A stretch of 64,000 nt of DNA from Oscheius dolichura (Eukaryota > Nematoda > Chromadorea > Rhabditida > Rhabditidae), in the NCBI GenBank assembly GCA_932521035.1, contig OW051495.1:8370001-8434000 (forward strand). Reading direction: 5' to 3'. Within the stretch, counting starts at the first letter, position 1; each line of letters opens with the position of its first letter. Below the pieces are notes generated by a model. It searched no databases and was not told where the DNA came from. It saw only the letters and a program-made list of their open reading frames with translations. Positions 30,589 through 43,234 of this stretch are shown here, one piece after another. The position numbers and the translations under genes are program-made.

Positions 30589-33560
30589 AGCCCCCCTCTT
30601 CAAATTCTAACGTTCAAATAACATAAAAGAGCCTGAATGCAGTGGCCGTTCTTTACGTAACGCTGTCTTTCAAATGTACGAGAGTCTCATATCTGTTTGC
30701 TTTTTTAACCTCTGATTATGTCAGTTGGATGTGAGTATTCCCTACAGAAAAGCTATATTTCTCCACCCCGTTTTGTTTCCTTTTTAGGACTCTAAATCTG
30801 GACGGGACCCCGTATACGAACGATGTTATCGGCTAGAAAATATGTTCATGCCATAGATAGAAATGAGCACAAGGCAAGAATCGTGGTGCTGTTTATTGTG
30901 AGATCTAAATTCTAGCAGTCTTGACTAACACTTCAAAATAAGTGGATAAAGCTCACTGACGTAGCTCATCCCCGAAAAAGAAGCCGAATTTTTTAATCCC
31001 ATTAAAAAGGAGGAAGCTAAAATCTACACAGCCAAAACGGAATATTTACGCTAGGAGAACAAAAACGCGAAAGCAGGGTTACTACCGTAATCGTAAGCTT
31101 CCGGCATCATCCCGTTTTCTTTATACTTCTGTGTGCCGTCTAACTCCCGGTGAATTTTCCTCGCTATTTGCTCTTTTCCCTGTTTTAAAACATGTTTTAA
31201 AATGTTGTATAATACGACGTTTGTACCTTGCTAATCTGCCTGGATAAGAACACCCTCGCGCATTGTTATTTTGATAAAAAAAACGGCTCAGTGACTGTCC
31301 TCCAGTTTCTTGTACGGGCGGATCTTTGCATTTTACGGGTTTAAGACTCTCTTCTAGGGTTGACTTGCATTTAAGCGGGATACTGTAGATGAAAAATTCC
31401 GTGAGTGTCTCTTAAAATCCTAGAAAAACACATAAAGTGTCGATTGGGTTGCTCAATGCTCTTGTCGTTCTTTAAATCTAGCGTACAGCAGTTTAAAAAC
31501 TCGGTGACTGGCCCACTAGATCCTTGAAAACGCCAGATAAAAAAAAGCAAAATAAAAAGAAGAGTTTTCCTGATAACGCCCCTCATTCTCTCTTTTACCA
31601 TCACCGAAGCCAGCGGTTATTCTTTAGTTCTACAGATTGAGGCTTCCCTCATATTCTTCTCATTTCCACTTGTACCTCCCACAGTCGCTTTCCTTTCGTA
31701 ACTAATACATTTACCGGAGGAAGTGAACACATCTGACATTCAATTATTCCCACCACTTCCCGTGAATTCCTGGGCTTATCTTACCGTTGAAACAAGTAGA
31801 GGTTTCAAGCTTATTTCTACCACAATTACCACTTCTACTACCATTGAAAGAAGCCCGATTAATCTCGTAAGAGTACGTTAAATTCTCAGTAATTTCACCT
31901 CATCTGAAACGCAAGCATGACTAGGCTACAAATGATGATTGGTGTCTTTCAGCTCTTCTTCTACCAATATCGTATTCTCCTCCTTTTTCAACCTGACGCC
32001 GTCATGCATAGGGTTTCAAATTACCTGGGAGAACCCCGAAATATTTGACCTTTTTTTGCACCTTATTTGAGTTTGTTCCCGGCTTTCTTTGTCTCCCCCC
32101 TTTTTTGATAGCTGACTGTTTAAATATGTTTTCCAATATGTTTTTCCCTGGAAAGCTGGAAAAGTACGTAAGAAAGGGCTTTAAAAAAATTAGAAAATGA
32201 CCACACTAACGGGAGAAGATAAGACCGTTGTTTATTCGTGCCGTGATTTTTTAATCTGGATATAAAAGCACACTAAAAATAAAAAAGTTCACATGCACAG
32301 ATTGTACACACACCTTTTGCAATGTTGTACTTACCGTCACGGTTATTCCCCCGCTCTTCCCAGGCCGTTAGCCATTATGGTAACCACTCCCATACGTGGG
32401 TTAGGTTATTTCTAGCTTACCATTTTGGAAATCCGTACGAATGACCAGAAAAACCAACTCAAGGACGCAGGTTACCCCCTAGAAATGCCATGAAATTTAG
32501 TGCATCTCGTTCTGGAGGATTACACAAATAGGATCATTCAAATAAGGAGAAAAGCAGTTCAGAACCCTCCCCCATTCTTTGTCTGACCTTCTCCAAGTTC
32601 AGCTGAATTCTCGCACTTTGGCTCCTTTATCCGTGTGAAATAGGAATTTCTGGAATCAGGTCAAATTCTCCGATTACCTGAATAATGAATAAATCTGAAT
32701 AGAAAAAGACGACTTTTAGACTTTGGAACCCTTTTTCAAACTGTTCACTTCGATAAAATGACTCACAATCTTTACCCCAGTGTGTTTTGCTCCTCTCTTT
32801 TCCTTCTAAACCCCCCGCAGAATGATGCCCCCATTCCTAGGAATACAGAGCTAAGATGCTCTTATTGTATTATTTACATTTTCACGTACTCTTTATAACT
32901 CCTTGTAAGTCTATAGTCAGTTTGCACTTGCATCTTTAAAAAGAGGGATAGAGTCTCGTTCAGGGGACATTTTTGTAAGAAGCTTGCTATAGATTCTCAA
33001 GGAGGCATCGTGGAACCATTCTATGAATTCACGGCTTCCCATGAATGTTGCTACCGTACTAGTTTCGACTTCTTGTATCGTAGCGGCAGTGAAAGTAGTG
33101 GGCTTCCCACGTGGATACCAGGCTCACTCCCGGTTACTGTAGCCGACCTTTCTCTCATTCCTTGCTCTTTTCCGGAACCGAAACATAAGAAACTCTTTCA
33201 CAATTTGCTTTACTTTACTTCATCGTACAACTCTCTCATAACATTTGGAAAAGCCCCGGCGAACCGCTCTCCCTAGCTACAACTGCCAAAGGTCAGCCAT
33301 AGTTCTTCTTATTCACGTCTTACTCTATGGTGTATAGTCGTTCAATTTTTGTTTGCATCTTTCACCCAGCGTAACATTTTCTCTAACTCTATTACCCCGC
33401 GCTGTTCAGTCCTTCTTTCATTTTTCATTTTATTTTTTTTTTGCAAACATTAAATTGCTCTTGTAAAACTGAGGACAAATATTGTTGTAGTATTGCGTGT
33501 TCATTTCTCTCACTTTCTTCCTAGAAACAATCCTGGAAAATACTATTTTCAGGTAAAAAA
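30589..33560. other. Long gene-free stretch
   Basis: About 3 kb without recognisable exons, tRNAs or transposon ends. The right end has a TTTTCAG at 33546-33552, 11 bp before the next ATG. This may be a trans-splice acceptor or the end of a 5' UTR intron. Confidence 0.5.
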
Positions 33561-33562
33561 AC

Positions 33563-34091
33563 ATGAAGAGCTGTCTGGCGTATATCATCTTCTTCTTGAT
33601 TTCTGCTCCGCTCTTTTGCAGTTCTGCTCTCGGTAAGCTACGGTTGTTTTCAAGCTAAAAATCTTCTTTAAACCCTTTTAATGGCCTTTTTTTCAGTTCA
33701 AAATGAATTCTTTGTCCGCCCCGCTCGATTAAGTGATCTCGTCGCTGGACCACTTCGCGTCGGCCAATATGTTGCCACGGATCGTTTCAATGTGGGTAAT
33801 AAGGTAACTTTTCTTTCTTTTTTTCAACTACAGCCATCTAAAAAAAACTAAATTCCAACTGTTATAAACTCTGCGGAGCCGCCAATTCACCGTTTCCTCA
33901 TCATTTCCTGTCTTTCAACCTTTAGTCCTCCAAGTATCCCCTGTACATATCGCATACAATCGCCCATAATTACATATACTTCCATTATTAATCTGAAGAT
34001 TTTCCAGAAACCTGAAGAATGGCAATATTTAACCCAATATAACACCCCCGCAAAGGATAATTGGCAAGGCTTCCTACCGATGCACTTCTAG
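33563..34091 (+). CDS. Small secreted protein of unknown family
   Basis: Three exons (33563-33632, 33697-33803, 34008-34091) encode 86 aa. A signal peptide (MKSCLAYIIFFLISAPLFCS) leads to a mature part of about 62 residues without Cys: VQNEFFVRPARLSDLVAGPL, then VGQYVATDRFNVGNK, ending GFLPMHF. There are no dibasic cleavage sites that would mark a classic neuropeptide precursor, although RPARLSD could be a processing region. All introns are GT-AG and in phase, and an AATAAA lies at 34167-34172. It sits alone between two long gene-free regions. The family is not recognised. Confidence 0.7.
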
Positions 34092-34547
34092 GGCACTCTC
34101 TATCCATCTCTCTCTTTTGAAGGGGCAAGATCATAATCAAAGTAGATGAAAGTAGTTCAAATCTCAAATAAATATCATATTGTTGGTAGTGTTGAATATT
34201 TATTTTGATTAACATTGGTCACTTGGAATCTCGGGAATCTCCTCCTCTGGTCAACCGGCGCCGGATGTCTCGCAATGGGCGGAGGAGACAGCTACGCTCA
34301 CCTGGAAAAGGCCAAATATGTACATTTTGTTCCATTTGTTTTGAATTTTGTTATTTTGACTGAAAATGCACATGCCGGGCCGGGCTATTTATAGAGCCAA
34401 GCCCATGAAAACAAAGCATGCTTGGTAATCAGCCAAATGTGCACACACAAAAGCAGAGAAGGAGAAGAAGAAGCTCACAAATATTGTCAAATTTTGAAGT
34501 TGGCGCACTTTTTACGGGAATTAGGGCAGGCAGAGTGTTGGAATGGG

Positions 34548-35522
34548 TCAGTGGAGGGAGATTGTGGAGTTGTTCTGAAATTGTCGTTTTGAAATGGATG
34601 AATTACAGTATTCTGTACTTCTGATCTCTGCGGTAGGTGATATACTGCCGTCGGAACTGGTAAAGTTGGGATCTTCGCCGTCTCGATTGGCTTGGCGGTT
34701 CTTTAAATCTGTATGGAGACCGATCTGAAATAAACGATAAATGCCGACGCTTGTAGAGAGCAGCTTAAAGCAATGACCAGAATTTGAAGTGGTCTCGAAA
34801 CGCGCCCTTCGCATTGGAGTATAACTGTCATTAAAACCGTTTGCTATGGGACCAGCGCTCCAAATCTCATTTAGAATCTTTTAAACGTATTCTCAACAAA
34901 ACTAAAGGTCTATTTCCTCTGCTCACCTTCATCCGTCGAATGAGTACCCGTAAAATAGTCCTCCAGAGGATAATCGCTCTATCTAGGCGAACCATAGTAG
35001 AGAAATGATGATCCTAAAGTGCTTATTTTTACTTTTGTGACTTTTCCTACTGTATGGAGCACTTTTCTGAAATGGAATAGCGTGCACTCGATGAAAACAC
35101 CCCAATGATGTGCTTTAAATCCTCGAGACTCCGCCAGTCGGCCATGAACGCGTCCCAAATTATCGCAGAGCGGATCCAAAGATCCTGGATTATCCAGGTT
35201 TTTTACTACGGACTCCAGAACCTAGAAAATTAGTCTGAGATCCCCTGAGATAACTTTTTACCTGCATGAATCTGAGACCGTGAAATTCCATCTCTTTAGA
35301 TCTTCCAGATGACTGGATTTTCATAAATGGAAACAGCTGAAAATTTGTTGTTTAGACGGGGGGAGTTTTTAATGGCGGCGATACCTGTTTCGTATCGGGA
35401 CTTTGACTAAAGATCATCTCGAATATATTGTAGGCGGTAGTGTTGATATTTTTGCTCAGGACGACCCAACTTTGACGGATTACTTCTTTGTCTTCCTCTG
35501 TGATCTTCTCGAGAAGATCCAT
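34548..35522 (-). CDS. Nematode globin
   Basis: Five exons (35385-35522, 35262-35336, 35051-35221, 34927-35013, 34548-34724) encode 215 aa. Helix A reads TEEDKEVIRQSWVVLS. The E-helix region has EFHGLRFMQVLESVV (probable distal His). The proximal F8 His is in DNLGRVHGRLAESRGF, followed by HHWGVFIECTLFHFR. The exon 4 acceptor at TTTAG|GATCAT restores the last helix (LDRAIILWRTILRVLIRRMK). A polar tail of about 59 residues follows in the proposed frame; the other frame of exon 5 (an Arg-rich tail) is an alternative. It probably binds haem in neurons or muscle as other nematode globins do. The start ATG follows a TTTCAG directly. Confidence 0.88.
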
Positions 35523-38500
35523 CTGAAATTAACCGATTTTGGATTCAAATTAGGGACTTTTTTGGTAGTTTTCTGTTTATTTTGACGTAATTTTCTGGAT
35601 AGAAGGGGAGAAATTGAACTAGTCGTGGTACTACACTCCACAAAAGGGCGTGAAACATAATCCTCCCAACTAGACGATCTCCCAAACACTCCCTAATAAC
35701 TCCCACTGGGATCTCAGATTAAATTGTGTTCTTTGATGGAAGAGAGAATAGGAGAATGGGAAACGAATCCCGTCATTGTACAGAACGGAGGGATTCCCAA
35801 CATAAATATGAGACGGACTACACCCCTCAGGAAATAGCGTGTAATCACTAAAGATTCAAGAGAACCAAGAACGCGTGCAAAAGTTCAAAATGGCTCGCAT
35901 TAGGCAGCGCATAAGGAAACACATTGTCAAAATGTGATATATGGCTTCGAAGAATGGCAAGAGTTCGACACAAGGATAGGGGTTTGGGTTTCAAGGATCC
36001 TTAAACTGACCTGACTCATTGCGGGGAAGCTTTTTAACCCGGATCCGGTTATAGACAACTGGACTCGATTTCAGCTTGACTAAATATTGAACCTGCCCGC
36101 CTTTTTTTCTTTAAATTGTTTTAGGCGTCTCTTTTCAATATAAAGTCCAATTATAAAGGGGGGAATGAATTCTTGGAATAATTAGACTCACCCTTTGCGC
36201 ACTCTTTTCTTTCCCAAATAAATGAAAAGTTCACAAGGAACTAGATGCTAAAGGAACTGCAAAGATACCTGGCGGATTTCCTCTTCAAAATCATCCTTTT
36301 CAACCGGTTGTAAGCCGGGTTGAATAAAAATTGGAGAAACTTTAACAGACAGCGATGACATAAACGGGGCAGTTTTCCAGCGGCTGGGAGAATGTGGACA
36401 GAATTAAGGAAAAAAGGTAGTTTCTCACATGCAACCATTTCATGGGAAAGTTTTTTAATTGTGGGAGATTAATTTAAAGTTAGTACACAAAAGAACAAAG
36501 TCGGGGATCGAGGAGCGTCCAGGGATGTTCCTTCACTTTTCAAAAGAGTACTGTTGGAGGAGTAGTTAGATGAGAATGAAGTCTTTATCCCAAAACACAG
36601 GGATCATACCTTTATCTGGGGTGTAACGGATAGATTGGATTATTTAAATATTCACCTGCCAAGTTTAAAATACTATAAATAAATTATTTTTGTTTGAAGC
36701 GTGGGTTCGCACAAGAGCAGCTCGATTTAGCTTTTGAAAGTGGCGCATCCTAGCAATTCCTATCCTCTGGCTATTTTGGGGCCAAAGGCTTTAGGTGTTT
36801 TTATAACAATTAAATTACACCGTTTAAAATAACCGCTTCCAACCGAAAAAAAAGGTTTGCTTTTTTTTAATAGGCAAATTGGATCCAATTCCGGGTACCC
36901 GCTTGGAGCCCTCGTTTTCACACTGGGATTAGAATTAGCAACATTTTATGGAAGTTTTGCAGCAGAATACAGCAAAGTGACAACAAACAAGTTGTAATTT
37001 ATTGCGCAAAACGGGAAAACCTAAGTGACTCTGAGTAACAAAAGAGTCGTGTGAGACATAGGGGTCTTGAAAATAAGAGGCTGGTAAAGTTCGCGAACCA
37101 TAAAATATCAGCTGCTTTATATTTACCCTTGAATAACAAAGTGATGAGGGGGATTAAATCTCAATTTTTTAACTCACGCCCTAATTTATTTATGGTAATA
37201 AGTTCAAGAAGAAGTGGAGAAGAGCGCACGCGTGAGGGTGGTAAGGTTAATCCTTTCCCTATTGTTGGATGGCAATATAGATGAAGAGTAGAGTACGGAA
37301 AGATACAAACACGTATGAATCGAGTAGTATTTTGGGTTAGAGTGGCAGCACCCCTCCCTCCTCCCCCGTCTTTAAGAGTTTTCCCGCGATAAAGGGGAAA
37401 AGCTGATGTCTGTCATGAAATTTGACTACATCTCCCTGCAAGTGTCAGTCAAATGTTGGTGTTGTTCATTGAATAACGTGAAGTGTTTTAAAAGCTTTCC
37501 GCAGTCGTCAGACGGGGGCAAAAAGTCTGGCTGAGCCGGGATTTTTTATCCTTATATGCAGAAAATCCCGGTCCAAGAATTACAATCTACGTGCCAAGTC
37601 GACTTTTCCTGGAGAAAAGTAGATCTTTGCTGCGCTTGTACGACCCCCTCAAGTTTCATAGTAGCAATTACGGGTCTTGCGGAAAGCAGCAATGAAGCCT
37701 CCATCCGGCCATAGATAGCTGTGAAGTGAGTATAGCTAGTTTGTACTCAGTTATGATGAGGGGGTTCGCGAAGCAGGGCTTTGTAATTCGGAGAAAGGGG
37801 TCGAATAGTTAGCGTCTATTTCCGAGGAGTGGAATTCCTGGAAAGAAGCTTTACAAATCCGCCCACCGTCGGTCTTACAAGGAAAATTCTGCTCTTTGAC
37901 ACGGAAGAGCAGAATTTTGCAGCGAAAAGGGATGGAACTTCAAAATAGCCGGAAAAAGGACGGAATTGGCGTAGCCATCTCCCAGCTGATAGAGATTACT
38001 AGGTTGGCGACTTGTTAGATTTGCTTTTCCTTTGGGATTTTTATTTTGCAAACGGAACTTCCCCAATTTCTCCTTTATCACGAAGAAGCTCTCCTGATTT
38101 CAGAGGGAAGGAGCTAAAATAGGGGTGATTCCCTAGAACTGGTGAAATTTGAGCGCCAACGACCTAAAATTGCCCACTAGATTGAAAAAAGGCCTACTTT
38201 TCTCAAACATTAGAATCTCCTTGAAACAAAAGACGACCCAGGAAAAAGATTGTTACAGTTAGTAACTTACAGGCTGGAAATGTATCCTGTTGTGAAAAAA
38301 CGGACGAAAAAGTCCTCTCCCAACAACGTGTGACATTTTGACTAGAGCGAAGTAAATGAAATCGAAGCAGGATCTAACAATACACGCTTTTCCATTTGAA
38401 AACGCCCACCCGCCGTATATTATATTAATTCAGACTACGGAAAATGGGGGAAGGAAGTAATTGGGTAAAATTATAGAGGGACGGACTGTTGTTTACCTGT

Positions 38501-41500
38501 TACACCACCGGGCAATGAAGTTGTGACTGGAGAAAAAAGATGCCACCAACAAGGAACTTTCCTCGATCGAAAAATTGTTACGTCACAAAATCACAAGCGG
38601 AGGAAGAAAACAACGGCACAGTTGGTTAGAGGCTTTTCTAGCTAATGGGGGAAATTTTCAGCCGCCCGCAATCGAACATAAATCCTACCGAATTGCATCA
38701 TCAATTTGACTGATAACTACTGCCCTTAGCTCTTTCAGCTGTTTAATTGTTACAGGAAGACATGATTTTAAACTTTGTGAGTGAGTAAAAAATGTGGTTC
38801 GGTATACGATAGTCGCATCCCCTGCGCCCGTAAAGTCTCGGCAACAGGTTTATTTTTATTCAAACCAGCTACAAAACTGTGGAATCTTCATAGCTTTCTC
38901 CTGCCGAAAGTTTACGGTTGAAAATAGTCTTTGTTGTGCCAAAAGTCTTCTAAAACGCGCTATGATCTAGAAGGAAGCGCCTTCTTAAACACCAGCGATT
39001 AGCTGTGGTGAAATGGAAGAAGCCTCGAGCTAAAAAGAGCCCGGAAATTCTCCCCGTGCTAACTATGGACCTTTTTGAGCCACCTGATCACATCAAAACT
39101 CGTGATTTTCTGCTCCAGAGAGTTGTATATTTTCCTACATAAAGGAGCGCCTTTTCAGCGTAATGGCTTTCAAAGAACTAAAGATGAAGGAAGCAAGAGG
39201 AGGAGGAAAAAGAACGAGGGCAACTTCCTTGGCTATGGGCTACCCTTCTCTCTCTTTTATAAATTGACCTCAATCAGTCTGCAGGATATTGGATGATGGG
39301 GGCAGTAGGGCACTTCTCAAGAAGATGAGTGCCTCAGCGATTCAAGAGTAGAAAGAGTGTATGTGGGATCCATTTCCGGAAAAATAACTCCTAGACTAAT
39401 CAAATTTTGACGTAATAAAATTCAGATTTCCGTTGCAAAATGATGTTCGGCGGGACAAAATATTCCATTTGTGTTTTTCCGCTTTACAGCCGCATCTCAT
39501 TCTCCAGATAGAATCGGGTTCTCTCGGTAAATAAACCACGAGGAAAAATAGGGAACAGAATGCCTACTGGAGATGGGGAACGTGCTGGATGAGAGGAGAA
39601 TTTGCCTCTCAGGAAAGTCAAAAGATGAGGTTGTTGCCCCCTTATTTCCCTTTTCCCCATAATGTGTTAATTTGGACATAACACAACGAGGGGAGACAGG
39701 GGAAATTGGAGATTATGGAAGAATTAGAGGAGAAAAGACAGGCAGGGAGAGGTAATTACTTTTGTCACAAGGGCGGCACCACGAAAACGTCAGGAATGTC
39801 CGCTTGGCTGGAAAAATGGTACCAATTAGGTGGTTTCTAGTGTTTTTCACAGGTTTTCTTACCTCCACTCTGCAGAACAAACAATTGGCAACCACGATGA
39901 ACGTGTAGGGGAAAAGAAGCGACTATTATTGTTATCCCCAGTACTAATAATATCCTTAGGGAGAAGAACTCTGAGGATTCACAACGAAAACACTGAAAAA
40001 TGTACACGATAGTTCCGCTGCCCTTCAATTTTAAAGAAAACACTTCACGGATGGTGGAACTTCAAAGGAATTCATTGATAAAGAAGGTGTTTAGCAATTT
40101 ATGCTCTTCGAATAAAAGTACGAAGGCTGACATTGTGAAAGCGGAACTAAATAGAGAACCGAGGAAGTTCCAAATATTTTCAAGCCGGAAGTTAGAATAC
40201 CCGAATTTGTAGCCTCATAGTAGCTATGAGGAGCCTAAACCGCCTTCCATATCAAAATCCCATTAAAGCGTATTTTCCCTTCTCAGAGCTTGAGCATTTG
40301 CAGATGGTCCTTTACAGTAATCTCTCCCAAGGGCTTTTTCTGAGCCCATTAGGCTGCAAGAGACACCGAAGGCGCATTTGCTACGGCTAAACGGGCACCG
40401 TTTCAACTACAGTATATGGGTTAATCCCACTTGTGACATACGCCCGCTAAATAAAAAAAAATGATAATGAATTAATCCGACGGATTAGTCTCTCCCGTCG
40501 GAAGAACCTGACGATCATTGAAGACGTTTTTCTCTATTTTTGAGCTTTCATGTTTTGATCGGAGTATCATGAGCATCTTTAAAACTGCATATTCCAAGGG
40601 GCTCTTGGATAGAAATGGGAAACCTTTCTCCTTGTCGCGGACAAGAAGAGCATCAACGAATACATCACCCAACACTTTACAGCGTAAACAAACAATTGTT
40701 AATTGGACAGAATTATAAATTGGTCAATTTGTTTAGCTAAAGTTTTCCACCTGCAACTATTAATACTAAAATGAGCACCGAAAAACGGAGAGCCAGGTTC
40801 TTTTTCCCTCTTTGCCACCTGCAAAACAGTAGTGTCTAATTGGGCTATAGAGAGGAGAAGCAGTTCAATTTTATCCCATTTTCTTCTAATTGCTGGCTTA
40901 AATAATACAGTGTCTATTTAAATTTACCACATTCGGACGGAAGTGTAGCATACTGGGACAGAGAAGCTGTTGCGAAACGCAGAGGGTAGCACGTCGCATA
41001 ATTGACATGATGAACTGGAATGAAGGCAGTGGAAAAAACGAAAAGACTACGGTGGATTAGGCAACAAAATGGCAGTTCACATCATGCAGAAGAGGAGATA
41101 AACAGGAGGATAATCCTATTGAAGGAGGAATATTAGAGCATGGTACGAAGGGAAACGAAAAGGAAAGAAAAACAACTCATTATCCATGCGCCTTGATGCT
41201 CTTTCTGGGCTTAAAATAGACTCAATCTTAGTCCAGTGGGTAAATATTTTCAAATTACCGTACCATAAGACATTTCTGTTGCAGATGAGCAGGGATGCTT
41301 GGCAGAGATGTCGCCTTGTCCATGCGGTATGGTTTCCAACCAGGAATAATTGAAGCACAGCTTTCAATGCAGACAAGATAGAGCTGTACGAGTCGGCTGG
41401 ATTACAACAAAAGTGTGCCCTAATAACCCAATTTCATTCTGTTTAGCATTTTGTTCTTGTCCAGACGCGAGACTGGAAAACAAGAAAATCTCCGGCAAGT

Positions 41501-41867
41501 CTGTCTTGCCCTCATAATGGAGACCTATGGAAGTGGAAATTTTGCAGCGAGGCTCGTGCCTAGACTCCACAAAATTGTCTTTCAGGGGTCAATAGAGCGA
41601 CCTTGGGGAAGCTGACGAAGTCACAAGAGTGTCCGGAGTTTCTGTCTTTTGAAAAGACTCATCTGATTAGGAACAGCTGATAGCTGAAAAGAATGATATT
41701 ATGGAATGCACTCTCCTGGAAATCTTTCATTGCTTTCCTAAACATTATGATGTCTAATGCTTAAAAAGTCACCTGGCAATCATCCGGTTGTTTAGATTTG
41801 CATTGCCTAGTAAATAATTTTAGAAAGCGGAGAATACTTTCTCTTGACATTATTTGCGTCCCCCAAG
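35523..41867. other. 6.3-kb gene-free region
   Basis: No exon structure, tRNA or transposon ends are recognised on either strand; frames are short and uncorrelated. A perfect hairpin lies at 37883-37918. The region separates the globin from the chemoreceptor block and could hold distal regulatory DNA. Confidence 0.5.
37883..37918. repeat. Perfect 14-bp hairpin
   Basis: AAAATTCTGCTCTT (37883-37896) and its exact inverse (37905-37918) flank an 8-base loop. It is isolated in non-coding DNA, with no second copy seen. Confidence 0.8.
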
Positions 41868-42957
41868 ATGGAATATTGCCCTCCCTATACAATGGAAGCT
41901 CCAAATTCCTGGTATTTGATCATGCTAAATATAATATTTTCTGTGAGCCTTATCGTTAATCTGTATGTATTCTACTGTATAATATTCCTATCAAATAGAC
42001 ATATGAAAACCTATCGCTGGTATTTGTTATGGCATCAAACTTTAGTCTTTTCTACTGATACTATGGTAAAAAAGCTAACAAATAGCCTTGGCTAATTGAA
42101 GTAACGTTTAGATCAATTTTCTCGGTCAACCCGTAGTTTTCAACCCGTTTCGAATGGGTTATCCAGCAGGGATTATAAAAAACGAGATCCCACCTGTTCA
42201 TTTCGTAACCGCTGCTTTGTTTCTCTTCTTCTTTGAGCTCTCAAGTGACGCTCATCTATTCCTCTACCGACTGGTAACGACCAAGGGATACGATCGTTTC
42301 CCCTGGCTCTATAAATTATGGGCAGCGGTACCGTACTGCTGTGCTTTAGTTATAGTAACAATAGAGATAATTGCAATTCATCCAGATCAAAAAGATACCA
42401 TCCAGAAATACGCTGAAGTGAGTGTTTCCTTGGTACAGAAGGCGTTAGATTTCCAGAAATATACCTGTATAAATGAAAGCTTCCTGGATATCCCAAATTT
42501 TCTTATCTATGACGGGGAGGAGAGAGGAAAATATAACGAAAAATATTTTCAATGGGGCTGTATGGGCACTGCCATTCTGACCATGCCGATTTGTTTAATT
42601 CTTTCCTTCAAAGCAACAACCACCAAATCCATGTCGATTCAGCTTGTCAAAATTCAACGCCGATTTCTTAGGCACCTGGTTATATTAATCTTCGTTCCCC
42701 TTTCTGTGATTGTTGGTCCTGTTCTCGGATATTCGATTATTCTCGATAGGTGGCTGTACGGCTACAATGGTGAGGAACAATTCTATTTTTGAGAGAAGGT
42801 ATTTTCAGATTACGGTAAGGCTGTAGTTGCCGTCTGCTCAACCCTTAGCACAATTGAAGGAACCACTCTGGTTTTGTTAAATCCGACTTATCGTAGGGCC
42901 TTCTGTGGGCGTCTGAAACATGGCGCTAAGCTTTCTAATGTACTCATTATAAAATAG
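41868..42957 (+). CDS. Srh-like serpentine chemoreceptor A
   Basis: Four exons (41868-42065, 42112-42417, 42457-42769, 42809-42957) encode 321 aa with seven hydrophobic segments. Family marks are MKTYRWYLLWHQ after TM1, FRMGYPAGI, the FxxR-like HLFLYRLVTTKGY after TM3, and the C-terminal NPTYRRAF. Nematode Srh/Str-superfamily receptors are orphan chemosensory GPCRs of ciliated neurons. The start MEYCPPY is conserved in all local copies. Exon lengths 198/306/313/149 and phases match the paralogues. An AATAAA lies at 42959-42964. Confidence 0.88.
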
Positions 42958-43234
42958 AAATAAAGACATTTATCGGATACTTTTTTCAATTTCGCTTTCT
43001 TCCCCCCTTTCTTCCTGTCCTTCCTTCGAAGGCCCATCAAACTTCAGCTTTATACAGTCTCCGGGGCGGGCTAGCTTTATATGATCGGAGCTATTTTCTG
43101 ATTTCTTAACCTCAGATTTTCTTTGAAATTCCAAAAAACCACCTGCATATATGTAATCTGAATTGGAACATTGGAATGGCTAATTGAAAAATTGGAATGG
43201 CTTATCTCGCTTAGTCACTATTTGCGCCCCCGAG

